DNA of 64,000 bases from NCBI RefSeq assembly GCF_000702445.1, contig NZ_JNIF01000004.1, forward strand, positions 992,001 through 1,056,000, given 5' to 3'. A program made the position numbers and the translations under genes. The stretch comes from Bryobacter aggregatus MPL3. Its GTDB lineage: Bacteria; Acidobacteriota; Terriglobia; Bryobacterales; Bryobacteraceae. Positions 33,754-41,487 of this stretch are shown here, one piece after another. Under the pieces are notes generated by a model that was not told the origin of the DNA, did no database searches, and saw nothing but the letters and a program-made list of their open reading frames with translations. How positions within the stretch are numbered: the stretch's first letter is position 1; each line of letters starts with the position of its first letter.

Positions 33754-34323
33754 ATGAGTCCCGCTGTATTCCTGCTTTCTGCCGTTTTGGTGTCGCCCCT
33801 TCTCTGGGCTCAGGCCCCTGCAAAGACCTTTGTGGCCGCGGATTTCCAGGTACCGGAAATCTATGTCTCCCGGCAAGGCACCTTCAAACTCAAGCCCTTG
33901 GTTCCGAAATACGCAAAGCTCGACTATGACGCCTATATGGGATCGATCGAACACTTGCAAAAGACGTTCAGCTTCTCAACACGCTGGCCAAACGCAGGTA
34001 TCTCTTTGGCTGATGCCATTCGGGATACAGAAGGAGAAGAGGCGGGCTTTCACGCCCGCCGGAAGTTCACCTATGCCGTATTGAATCCTGTCGAGTCCCG
34101 CGAACTCGGTTGTGTCTATATCAGCCCGAGCACCAAAGAAGGCTATGATGCCACGGTCCGGATGTGGGTCACCGAGAACCAGGCCATCATCGGTTTTGAC
34201 AAGCGCCTCTATGAAGAAGTGAAGCTTTGGTTGCGCGCGAGATGGCCCTTTGAGAGAGTGGCTTTCATCGGATCCGAAATCACGCGCGAAGAGTTTATGA
34301 AGTTGCCGGACAAGGCGCGTTAG
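33754..34323 (+). CDS. Secreted protein with GNAT-like sequence pattern
   Basis: 189 residues from ATG 33754 (MSPAVFLLSAVLVSPLLWAQ is a Sec signal). The mature part, FTYAVLNPVESRELGCVYIS, then DATVRMWVTENQ and WLRARWPFERVAF, resembles a family of N-acetyltransferase-like proteins in which an acetyl-CoA loop is not obvious. An acetyltransferase outside the cytoplasm would lack acetyl-CoA, so binding without catalysis is as likely. It follows the deaminase gene by 16 bp. Confidence 0.55.
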   Translation: MSPAVFLLSAVLVSPLLWAQAPAKTFVAADFQVPEIYVSRQGTFKLKPLVPKYAKLDYDAYMGSIEHLQKTFSFSTRWPNAGISLADAIRDTEGEEAGFHARRKFTYAVLNPVESRELGCVYISPSTKEGYDATVRMWVTENQAIIGFDKRLYEEVKLWLRARWPFERVAFIGSEITREEFMKLPDKAR

Positions 34324-34326
34324 CGC

Positions 34327-35136
34327 CTAGTTGCGCCAGCGCAGATCGATGCGATCGCGATCGCGTCCGCCATTGGAAATTGTAATGCTGCGGACGCGGT
34401 TGCGGTTATCCACTTCGATCTCCATCTCGCCCCGGTAGTTGCTCCCGTTCACATCCGCAATAATCCGATCCCGGTCCATGCGCAGAACGCGGCCGTTGAA
34501 GTTGACACGGGAATTCCGATTGGTCTCGAAGCTGACATCGACATCGCCACGGCGGCCAATCGATACGGTGCAGTTATAGAGCTTCTGCTCGTTCCGGTTC
34601 GTGCGCAGATAGCCATCTCCCCGCCCGTTATAGTTGACCTCGTTGTTCCATCCATTGCCATTTCCGTTGCCCGGATATCGATTCCCATTGCCGTTCCCCG
34701 GAAAGCGCCCGCGATCCCCGTCATAGCCCCCCTGGTTGTAGTCACTACCGCCACGCCAGAAGATGTCGAAGGTATAGCCTTCCTTCCCCGATTTGGGGTC
34801 CTCAATACGGATCACCGCTCCATTCCTGCCGCCGGCATTGCGCACCAGAGTTTGGCGTCCTCGTCCATCCACCCCCTGAAACCGGAAATCGTTCGGATTG
34901 TTCGGCATCACTTGGTTGCATTCAAAGCGCCGGAACGTGGCGGGATTCCCGCTGAGGGTACGAATCTGTGCGCGATCGCCGTTGATCTCGACTTCAGCAA
35001 CATCATCGACTTCCACTTCGATGGTGCATTTCCCATCGCCTCCTCCGCCTCGAATGGAAGCAGTCCTCGAGTCAGTGACGCGCTGAGCGCTCAGAGTAGC
35101 GGCCATCGCCGCAAAGAGGAAAAATTTAGATTTCAT
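34327..35136 (-). CDS. Exported Asn/Gly/Arg-rich protein, function unknown
   Basis: 269 residues with a Sec signal (MKSKFFLFAAMAATLSAQ) and AGGA about 6 nt before the ATG. A central low-complexity stretch (about residues 130-180) is built of NGNGN and YNGRGDG units and separates two beta-rich parts. Such flexible Asn/Gly linkers are common in secreted or surface proteins. No family is recognised. It lies 12 bp downstream of the acetyltransferase gene. Confidence 0.6.
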   Translation of the reverse strand: MKSKFFLFAAMAATLSAQRVTDSRTASIRGGGGDGKCTIEVEVDDVAEVEINGDRAQIRTLSGNPATFRRFECNQVMPNNPNDFRFQGVDGRGRQTLVRNAGGRNGAVIRIEDPKSGKEGYTFDIFWRGGSDYNQGGYDGDRGRFPGNGNGNRYPGNGNGNGWNNEVNYNGRGDGYLRTNRNEQKLYNCTVSIGRRGDVDVSFETNRNSRVNFNGRVLRMDRDRIIADVNGSNYRGEMEIEVDNRNRVRSITISNGGRDRDRIDLRWRN

Positions 35137-35148
35137 GGCAGATCCTGT

Positions 35149-35745
35149 CTATATAGATAAAGCGTACAACCGGGCCGCAATGGTTCTTTTTACCACGGGC
35201 CAATCGTCATCAATCACGGAATAGAAAACACTCGATCGCTGATAGCCGTCTGGAAAGATGTAGTCCTTGCGAAATACTCCCTCCCGAACTGCTCCCAACT
35301 TCTCAATCGCTTGCTGAGATCGCAGATTGCGAGAGTCCGTTCGAAACTGGACGCGCACACAACCCAAGCTTTCAAAGGCGAAGCAAAGCATCAGATACTT
35401 TGCATTCAGGTTGATTGCCGTCCCTCGAAACTCCCTCCCCAGCCAAGTGCCTCCGATTTCTAAGGAACGATTCGGTGGGTCGATCGTCAGAAACCGGGTG
35501 GAACCGGCAATTTGTCTGCTGGAGGAATCCAGAGTAACAAAGGGATACTCGATTCCCTGATCCCGTTTGGCCAAAGCGGTTTGCACCCAATGCTGCAACC
35601 GTTCCGGTGAATCCTGCAGCCCGCCGCGCATGTACTTCCAGATCTCGGCTTCACTTGCCTGGGGCCAGAGAGCCTCGACGTCATTGAGGGCCAAGGGCCG
35701 GAGTTGAACTACGCCGTTTTCAAGCACAGTGGGATGAGGAATCAC
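35149..35745 (-). CDS. GNAT acetyltransferase, RimJ/RimL type
   Basis: 198 residues from GTG 35745; the open frame continues upstream into receptor 2 but that part has no GNAT sequence, and GAGGG lies about 10 nt before the GTG. Motifs: LRPLALNDVEALWPQ at the N-terminus, GTWLGREFRGTAINLNAKY (acetyl-CoA loop region) and NLRSQQAIEKLGAVREG. Cytosolic; the RimJ/RimL group modifies protein N-termini, antibiotics or small amines. Substrate unknown. Confidence 0.85.
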   Translation of the reverse strand: MIPHPTVLENGVVQLRPLALNDVEALWPQASEAEIWKYMRGGLQDSPERLQHWVQTALAKRDQGIEYPFVTLDSSSRQIAGSTRFLTIDPPNRSLEIGGTWLGREFRGTAINLNAKYLMLCFAFESLGCVRVQFRTDSRNLRSQQAIEKLGAVREGVFRKDYIFPDGYQRSSVFYSVIDDDWPVVKRTIAARLYALSI

Positions 35746-35761
35746 AATTCTGAGCTTACCC

Positions 35762-38590
35762 TCAGAACAGGAAGCGGAACCCAAGTTGGACCCGGCGCAT
35801 CTCGTGCCAGGACAGAATCGTGAAATTTGTCCGGTTGAGAAAGGCATTCGTGGAATCAGGAATCGGGGAGTTGAAGAGGTTGGCCGATTCCGCAAAGACT
35901 TCCGCCTTGGCTCGCGGCCACACTCTTTCCATCGAGAGAAATCGAGACAGGCGGGCATCCATCTGCATCGAGGCCGGGCCTTTGCCGACATTGCGCCCGT
36001 AGAAGAGCGGCCGGTCATTTGCGACGGAATCACGATTGAGATCAGCGCCGGCGCGCACATCGTAGGTGGTGCCAGACCGGGCAAACAGGAAGGTGGCCAG
36101 TTGGAATCCGCGCCAACGCGCCACCGAACTGGCGTTCAGTACATGCCGAACGTCCGTGATTGAGTTGCCATACTCGGCCCGCCGGTTGTAGGTGTCCTGT
36201 GGTTGCTCGCTGCCGCCGGAGACACCGTTCTCTGGAGCGTTATCGAGAGAATGGGACCAGGTGTAGGACACATTGAACTGGAGCGCATTGCGAAAGCGCT
36301 TCAATACCTGGATGCCGAGCGCATGATAGTTCGAGTTGCCCGCACTCGTCAGTTCCATGATGTTGTTGAAATTCGGATCGAGACGCCGGGCCCCATAAAC
36401 GGTACGGCCGTCAGCTAAGGGCGGAAGTGAAGAGACCGGATCCAGGTTGATGTTCTGCAGCACAGGAATCTTTGAGCCATGCAAGCCAGCCGCTGTAATC
36501 GTGACACTGAGATCATGAGCGATTTCCCGCACCACACCCACCTGAAACTGATGCACGGTCATCCACTGAAAATCGGGAGAGATGACGCTGAGGCTCGGCT
36601 TCACGCGCACCGATCCGCTATTGACACGGGGATAGAACGGATAGTTTGGGGACCCTGGAGAATCGCCCGCAATCTCGACAGAGACCTCATTGACTGAATT
36701 CTCAATCAGGCTGTCGCGAAAAGCGTTGCCCGAGGGTGCATCAAAATGGACCCCGTAGGAAAGCCGGAACGCCATCCGGGGATTCCCACGCGGAGACCAG
36801 GCCAAGCCGAGCCGGGGTGCAAAATTGTAGCGATCCGAAGGAATCTGCCGGGAAAGCGGGTGGGGCGCATTTGCGGGTGCCGATGGCACGTACATAGTCT
36901 CGTAGCGCAATCCGTAGTTGAGGGTCAGGTTCGGGCGTAGGCGCCAGGAGTCCTGTACATAACCCCCAAGATAGGTCTGTTGGTACTCCAGCCGGGGTTT
37001 CCCGAAACTGAGTGTCAATTGGGTGTAGCTGTAGCGTCGTCCTGTCGAGGGATCGATTTCTCTCTTGATCGTCCGCAGGTACTGCTCGAGCGGCGTGAGA
37101 TCACTGGTTCCGGCAAAGAGAAAAACCGGATTCAGGGAGTCATCGTACATCACTGGTGAGCGAACCAGATTGACTCCCGCTTTCAACAGATGGGTCGAGC
37201 GATGAAAGCTGATATTGTCTGAAAACTCTTCGATTCGCTCCCGGTTTGCAGAGAGATGATCGGGATAGCCAAAGCTCACAACGCCACTGAGAATCGTCGT
37301 TGGCAGTGTGTCCGCATTGGGTGTGAGATAGGGCGTCCGGCGCGAATAGCGGTCGGCGAGCTGTGTGCGAAACTCGTGGGTCAGCGACGGGGTGATCAAC
37401 CAGTTCCACATCGCGGCCAACGCGTAAGTGTTCGTCAGCGCACCAGCAGACGAACTGAGTACTGTCGTACCCCCAGGGGACTGCGCCTCATTGAATTCCC
37501 GATATGTATTCGCCCGGAATGTAATCGTATGACGATCTAAGGGTTGATAATCCAGCCGAACAAGCCAAAGTGTTGGGTTGAATTGACTGGGCAACAGATC
37601 GATATCTTTCTCGGTAAAACCAAGACTCACCACCTGGGCCCGGGCCGCCGGGTCGGTAAATCCAAGCGGAAGTGGAAACGCCCGCCGGCTCGTCTCGTTC
37701 GAAACGAAGTAAAACAGCTTGTCCCTGCGGAGCGCGCCCCCCACCCCAAATGCGCCGATATCCGCATAGGGCTTGACGGCGCCAGCCGATCGGAAGGGCA
37801 CCGCGTTGAAGCCAGTTCGTGAAACTAAGTACTCAAATTGACCATGCAGCGTATTTGTGCCAGACCGCGTAATGTTATTAATCACACCGCCGCCAGTCCG
37901 GCCGTACTCGGCATTGGCCCCGAAGGTCATGATCTGTGTCTCGTCCACCGAGGTGGGACCGAGCCTGGTGACTCGATACGACTTCTGTTGCGAGGTCGTA
38001 TTCTCAAAGCCGTCGATCTGGAAATTCACCCGGCGGGCAAGCCCACCGATATCAAAACGGGGGGCCTCATACTCTCGCGGCCGATTGGCGTTGATAAAGG
38101 GTTGCAACAAGGAGAACTGCAGCTCATTCCGCGCCAGATTGGGCAAATTTCGAATATCCACCGCCGTGAGCGCCCGGGAACTGGACGATTGCGCGACCTC
38201 CACCATCGGCGATTCGCCGGGGAGAGTAATGGTCTGATGTGCCGAAACCAGATTCAATCTGTGTTCGAGCGTCACCAGTTGTCCCGTCGAAAGCGTAACG
38301 CCAGTCATCCGGTAGCGGGCGAAGCCCTCGGCCGCAATCGTGACTTCGTATTCCCCAATCGGCAGAAAGGGGACGAGGTAGCGCCCTTCCTCGTCGGTCT
38401 GGAGCTCACGCTGAAAGTTCGTGTCGAGATTCCGAAGCGAAATCTGCGCCGCCACGAGGAGGGCTCCCTGGGCGTCGCGGACTCGACCGTCAATCTGGCC
38501 CGTATTGGATTGAGTTTGCGCAAAAGCCCAAAGCCCTGCCCAAACAAACCCCACCGCAAAACAAAATTTAGATCGCAACAAGAACTCCAT
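35762..38590 (-). CDS. TonB-dependent receptor 2 with carboxypeptidase-regulatory-like domain
   Basis: 942 residues from ATG 38590 (a TTG at 38602 is also in frame; neither has a strong ribosome site). A Sec signal ends near WAFAQ; then a regulatory Ig-like domain (GQIDGRVRDAQGALLVAAQI, about 35-115), plug (IRNLPNLARNELQFSLLQPF, NFQIDGFENTT) and barrel ending VQLGFRFLF. Same architecture as receptor 1 but shorter. Faces the small repeat-peptide gene across a roughly 180-bp AT-rich gap. Substrate unknown. Confidence 0.87.
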   Translation of the reverse strand: MEFLLRSKFCFAVGFVWAGLWAFAQTQSNTGQIDGRVRDAQGALLVAAQISLRNLDTNFQRELQTDEEGRYLVPFLPIGEYEVTIAAEGFARYRMTGVTLSTGQLVTLEHRLNLVSAHQTITLPGESPMVEVAQSSSSRALTAVDIRNLPNLARNELQFSLLQPFINANRPREYEAPRFDIGGLARRVNFQIDGFENTTSQQKSYRVTRLGPTSVDETQIMTFGANAEYGRTGGGVINNITRSGTNTLHGQFEYLVSRTGFNAVPFRSAGAVKPYADIGAFGVGGALRRDKLFYFVSNETSRRAFPLPLGFTDPAARAQVVSLGFTEKDIDLLPSQFNPTLWLVRLDYQPLDRHTITFRANTYREFNEAQSPGGTTVLSSSAGALTNTYALAAMWNWLITPSLTHEFRTQLADRYSRRTPYLTPNADTLPTTILSGVVSFGYPDHLSANRERIEEFSDNISFHRSTHLLKAGVNLVRSPVMYDDSLNPVFLFAGTSDLTPLEQYLRTIKREIDPSTGRRYSYTQLTLSFGKPRLEYQQTYLGGYVQDSWRLRPNLTLNYGLRYETMYVPSAPANAPHPLSRQIPSDRYNFAPRLGLAWSPRGNPRMAFRLSYGVHFDAPSGNAFRDSLIENSVNEVSVEIAGDSPGSPNYPFYPRVNSGSVRVKPSLSVISPDFQWMTVHQFQVGVVREIAHDLSVTITAAGLHGSKIPVLQNINLDPVSSLPPLADGRTVYGARRLDPNFNNIMELTSAGNSNYHALGIQVLKRFRNALQFNVSYTWSHSLDNAPENGVSGGSEQPQDTYNRRAEYGNSITDVRHVLNASSVARWRGFQLATFLFARSGTTYDVRAGADLNRDSVANDRPLFYGRNVGKGPASMQMDARLSRFLSMERVWPRAKAEVFAESANLFNSPIPDSTNAFLNRTNFTILSWHEMRRVQLGFRFLF

Positions 38591-38666
38591 TGAGAGATGC
38601 AATTGGAACCCAATTCGGTTTCAGGGAATTCTAAGGTAAAAACCCTAAAAAAGAATGAGGATTCAC

Positions 38667-38695
38667 TTGACCTTGTACTATTCCCTACGCATACT
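38667..38695 (+). promoter_or_regulatory. Predicted promoter of the tandem-repeat peptide gene
   Basis: TTGACC (38667-38672) and CATACT (38690-38695) are 17 bp apart, fitting a sigma-70-type promoter pointing at the peptide gene. The -10 element is directly followed by an inverted repeat, so start of transcription would fall within an operator-like site. Confidence 0.4.
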
Positions 38696-38711
38696 TAAGG
38701 TATTCACCTTA
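38696..38711. promoter_or_regulatory. Operator-like inverted repeat TAAGGT-n4-ACCTTA
   Basis: Six-base perfect arms around ATTC, placed immediately after the predicted -10 box. A further copy of TAAGGT lies at 38632-38637 near the receptor 2 start, so both divergent genes might share a regulator (inference). Confidence 0.4.
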
Positions 38712-38772
38712 GCGTTAGGGCTACTCGCTAGTACTCATGTTCTAAGGAATTCATTGGAGGAATTGTAAAGAA

Positions 38773-38859
38773 ATGTTTATCATCCCCGTAACCCCGCCGC
38801 TTCCTGACGATGTGAAGATCATTCCGGTTACCCCCCCGCTGCCGGACGACGTCAAGTAG
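38773..38859 (+). CDS. 28-residue tandem-repeat peptide (Met-Phe plus 2 x IIPVTPPLPDDVK)
   Basis: A short ORF, ATG 38773 to TAG 38857, with GGAGG at 38756-38760 (12 nt before the ATG). After Met-Phe it consists of two exact copies of the 13-mer IIPVTPPLPDDVK. Eight of the thirteen codon pairs differ (for example CCC/CCG, GTA/GTT, CTT/CTG, GAT/GAC), every change at third positions and synonymous, which is hard to explain unless the peptide is translated and selected. There is no signal peptide, leader or Cys. It is proline-rich with an acidic-lysine end, suggesting a binding epitope, a pheromone-like peptide, or a precursor cut after Lys. Function unknown; the next gene on this strand is a membrane protein. 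Confidence 0.75.
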   Translation: MFIIPVTPPLPDDVKIIPVTPPLPDDVK

Positions 38860-38940
38860 TTCGCGCTAGCCATTAACTGAACAAAATTTTCCGAGCCATC
38901 GTAACTCTTTCTGGCGAATACGCTTAAGATGGAGGGAACG

Positions 38941-39627
38941 GTGGCTCGAAACCTTTATGATGTTGTAATTGTCTATGGCCCACTCATCGCATTGCTCTTG
39001 CAAGCAGCGGTACTTTCTCGTTTTTTAGAAGCCCGTAACCGCGACTTCCCGCTCGCCATCCTCTTCTCCCTCTTTCTTTTCCCCCTCACTGTATTCACCT
39101 ACATCCTGAATCTCCGTCCGAACCTGATTCCGATGACCGTCGGCTTCACCCGGGGTTATGAGCTTGCCGATCTCTGTATGCACATCCTGCTGTTGGCGCT
39201 TATGCTCCAACTCATCCGGCAAACTCTTCTCAGTTTAGGGGAACCGGCCTCGGTCACCATCGGCATGGGGGCGGTCTCCGGCCTGATTGCGGGATTGGCC
39301 TATCTTTACTTTGGTGACGATTTTACGAGAATCCGCCAAGTGGTGAGCTTCTGGATGGTACTCCTGAACCTCTATTGGTGGACTCTCCTCCTGCGCAAGC
39401 GCAAAGTCCAGCGCCGTCTGATGCTGCTCAGTACTGGCATCGGACTCATGATGACTGGACAGGTGATTGGCGACGGGATGATCATCCTGGCGGAGAAGCG
39501 TGTCCTCATGTACACCGGGGCTTACTTCGCGATCTACCTCTCCAATTACGCCTGTTCCTACTGTTGGTACAACGCCTTTTCAAGGGTGAATGCCGCGGAC
39601 TCCCCGAACTTGCAGAGTGTTTCCTAG
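38941..39627 (+). CDS. Multi-pass membrane protein of unknown function
   Basis: 228 residues from GTG 38941, chosen because GGAGG (38931-38935) lies 5 nt upstream; the ATG at 38929 would put that site inside the coding region. About seven hydrophobic segments (VVIVYGPLIALLLQAAVL; FPLAILFSLFLFPLTVFTYI; LCMHILLLALMLQLI; then four more), with basic RKRKVQRR between helices 5 and 6. No family is recognised; the layout recalls seven-helix sensor or 7TM-like input modules. It follows the repeat-peptide gene by 81 bp, so the peptide may be its ligand, substrate or partner (inference). Confidence 0.75.
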   Translation: MARNLYDVVIVYGPLIALLLQAAVLSRFLEARNRDFPLAILFSLFLFPLTVFTYILNLRPNLIPMTVGFTRGYELADLCMHILLLALMLQLIRQTLLSLGEPASVTIGMGAVSGLIAGLAYLYFGDDFTRIRQVVSFWMVLLNLYWWTLLLRKRKVQRRLMLLSTGIGLMMTGQVIGDGMIILAEKRVLMYTGAYFAIYLSNYACSYCWYNAFSRVNAADSPNLQSVS

Positions 39628-39694
39628 CGCGTCAGCTTTCCTTTGACCTGAAGAGGGACTCCCGATAGACTGGATGCGAGGATCCTCTCCACGT

Positions 39695-41059
39695 ATGTCC
39701 CTAGATTCTGTTAACCGTCGCTACTTTCTAATGAGCGCAGGCGCCTTGAGTGCCGCCAAAGCGCTTTCTGCTGCTAAACCCGCCGCTGGCCGTGTCATTG
39801 GTGCCAACGATCGGATCAATGTAGGTGTCATTGGCTCAGGTGGCCGTGGCTTCTATGTGGCCCGTGAATTCGACAAAGCCGGCAAGAATGGGGCCAATGC
39901 CCAGATCGTTGCCGTTTGTGACGTCTATCAGAAGCGCGTCAACCGCGCCAAAGAACAGTACAAGTGCGATGGCACGCTCGATTATCGCGAACTCCTGAAC
40001 CGCAGCGATATCGACGCCGTCATCGTCGCCACCCCGGATCATTGGCACGCCACGATTGCTCTTGAAGCGATGGATAAGGGCAAGGACGTTTATCTCGAAA
40101 AGCCGATGTGCCACACCATTGATGAGGCACGGCGTCTGACGGAGACCGTGAAAGAGACCAAGCGCATTCTGCAGGTGGGTTCACAAACCACCTCCGGTGA
40201 CCAGTGGGCCCAGGCGCGCAAGGTGATTAGCGACGGCATGCTCGGCAAGTTGATCATGTCGCAGGGCAGCTACCATCGCAATTCGATCGAAGGCGAATGG
40301 AACTACCCGATCGACCACGAAGCCGGTCCGGACGGCAAGGGCGAGAACTACATCGATTGGAAGATGTGGAATGGTCCGGCTCCCAAGCGCGACTGGGCGA
40401 AGGACATGGGCCAGGACCGCTTCTTCCGTTTCCGCAAGTATTGGGACTACTCCGGCGGCATTGCCACCGACCTCTATTACCACGTGGTTGCGCCGATGAA
40501 CATCTGCTGGGGCGAACCGCAGTTCCCGAGCAAGGTCGTTTCCGGTGGCGGCATCTATGCCTTTGACAAGCTGCCTGAAGATCCCTCGAAGCCCGATCGC
40601 GAAGTGCCGGATACCTTCAGTGTCATCGGTGAATACCCGAAGGGCCATTCGCTCGTGTTGAGCGCCTCGATGGCGAACTCGCAGCACATCCCCGGACTCA
40701 TCCGCGGTCACGGCGCTACCCTGACCATGGTTGAGCACGGCCGCTTCGAAGGCTTCTCTCCCTACCTGACGCTGAAGGCGGAGAAGAGAAACGGCAAGTT
40801 TATCGTTCCCGAACTCGAAGCGAAATTCGAGGGCAAGGACGAGATCAAGATTGCAGTTGAAGAGAACAATACGATGCAGACCCACGTGGGCAACTTCCTG
40901 AGCTGCATGCGCACTCGCCAGAAGCCGCGTCTGGATGTGGAGACGGGCGCTCGCGCCCAGGTGCTCATCACCATGGCTGTTCAGAGCTTCCGTCAGGGTA
41001 AGGTACTCTACTTCGACGAGAAGAACTGGAAGGTTTCCGACAAGCCCGTCAAGGCTTAA
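39695..41059 (+). CDS. Tat-exported Gfo/Idh/MocA-family oxidoreductase
   Basis: 454 residues from ATG 39695 (ATG 39674 is in frame seven codons earlier). Twin-arginine signal [19 protein letters not shown]; Rossmann motif [14 protein letters not shown]; the conserved YLEKPMCHT (EKP) and a C-terminal beta-sheet domain with the [11 protein letters not shown] region. Such exported glycosidase-like or dehydrogenase enzymes bind NAD(P) tightly and act on sugars, often in plant-polymer breakdown. A strong terminator follows at 41086. Confidence 0.9.
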   Translation: MSLDSVNRRYFLMSAGALSAAKALSAAKPAAGRVIGANDRINVGVIGSGGRGFYVAREFDKAGKNGANAQIVAVCDVYQKRVNRAKEQYKCDGTLDYRELLNRSDIDAVIVATPDHWHATIALEAMDKGKDVYLEKPMCHTIDEARRLTETVKETKRILQVGSQTTSGDQWAQARKVISDGMLGKLIMSQGSYHRNSIEGEWNYPIDHEAGPDGKGENYIDWKMWNGPAPKRDWAKDMGQDRFFRFRKYWDYSGGIATDLYYHVVAPMNICWGEPQFPSKVVSGGGIYAFDKLPEDPSKPDREVPDTFSVIGEYPKGHSLVLSASMANSQHIPGLIRGHGATLTMVEHGRFEGFSPYLTLKAEKRNGKFIVPELEAKFEGKDEIKIAVEENNTMQTHVGNFLSCMRTRQKPRLDVETGARAQVLITMAVQSFRQGKVLYFDEKNWKVSDKPVKA

Positions 41060-41085
41060 GATCCTCTCAACCCTTTGTTTGTCCT

Positions 41086-41117
41086 GTCCCCGCCCCCGTG
41101 GCGGGGACTTTTTATTT
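41086..41117 (+). terminator. Intrinsic terminator of the Gfo/Idh gene
   Basis: GTCCCCGCC and GGCGGGGAC form a perfect 9-bp GC-rich stem with loop CCCGT, followed by TTTTTATTT. It is the clearest rho-independent terminator in the window and separates the oxidoreductase from the small membrane protein downstream. Confidence 0.92.
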
Positions 41118-41133
41118 GTGCTCCAATGATGCC

Positions 41134-41487
41134 GTGGCCAAGTCCGTCACTTCTTATTTGTTGCGGCTGAGTTATGCCGCGCGTTCACTGCTACTTGGTT
41201 TGGTCGCCGGACAAGCCGGCGTCTTTCTTGTTTACCCCACCTGGAATAGTCTTGCTTCCCTTCCCTATGTCATTGCTGTTGCATTCCCGGCAGCTTTGCC
41301 AGTGGCCTTATGCATCGCCTTGCTGCAGAAGGCCCACCTCTGGATCGTTCCGCTGTCCGCTCTCATCGGAACCCTTGAAGTCTATTGGATGGGGTTTGAA
41401 TCTCCAACAGCCTTCTGGCTCGCATTTGCGATCTCCACAGTCAGCGGCTGGCAATATTGGCGTCTCCTTCGTACGGTTCCCACTTAG
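41134..41487 (+). CDS. Small membrane protein, function unknown
   Basis: About 117 residues from GTG 41134. The same frame is open from 41098, but that GTG is in the loop of the terminator, so it is rejected; the true start is uncertain and no ribosome site is clear. Four hydrophobic segments are visible (SLLLGLVAGQAGVFLVY; LPYVIAVAFPAALPVALCIA; LWIVPLSALIGTLEVYW; FWLAFAISTVSGW). No family recognised. It ends convergently with receptor 3 (4-bp overlap). Confidence 0.5.
   Translation: MAKSVTSYLLRLSYAARSLLLGLVAGQAGVFLVYPTWNSLASLPYVIAVAFPAALPVALCIALLQKAHLWIVPLSALIGTLEVYWMGFESPTAFWLAFAISTVSGWQYWRLLRTVPT

Noticed and set aside
41098-41133. GTG at 41098 as the start of the small membrane protein
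   Set aside because: It lies in the loop of the Gfo/Idh terminator.
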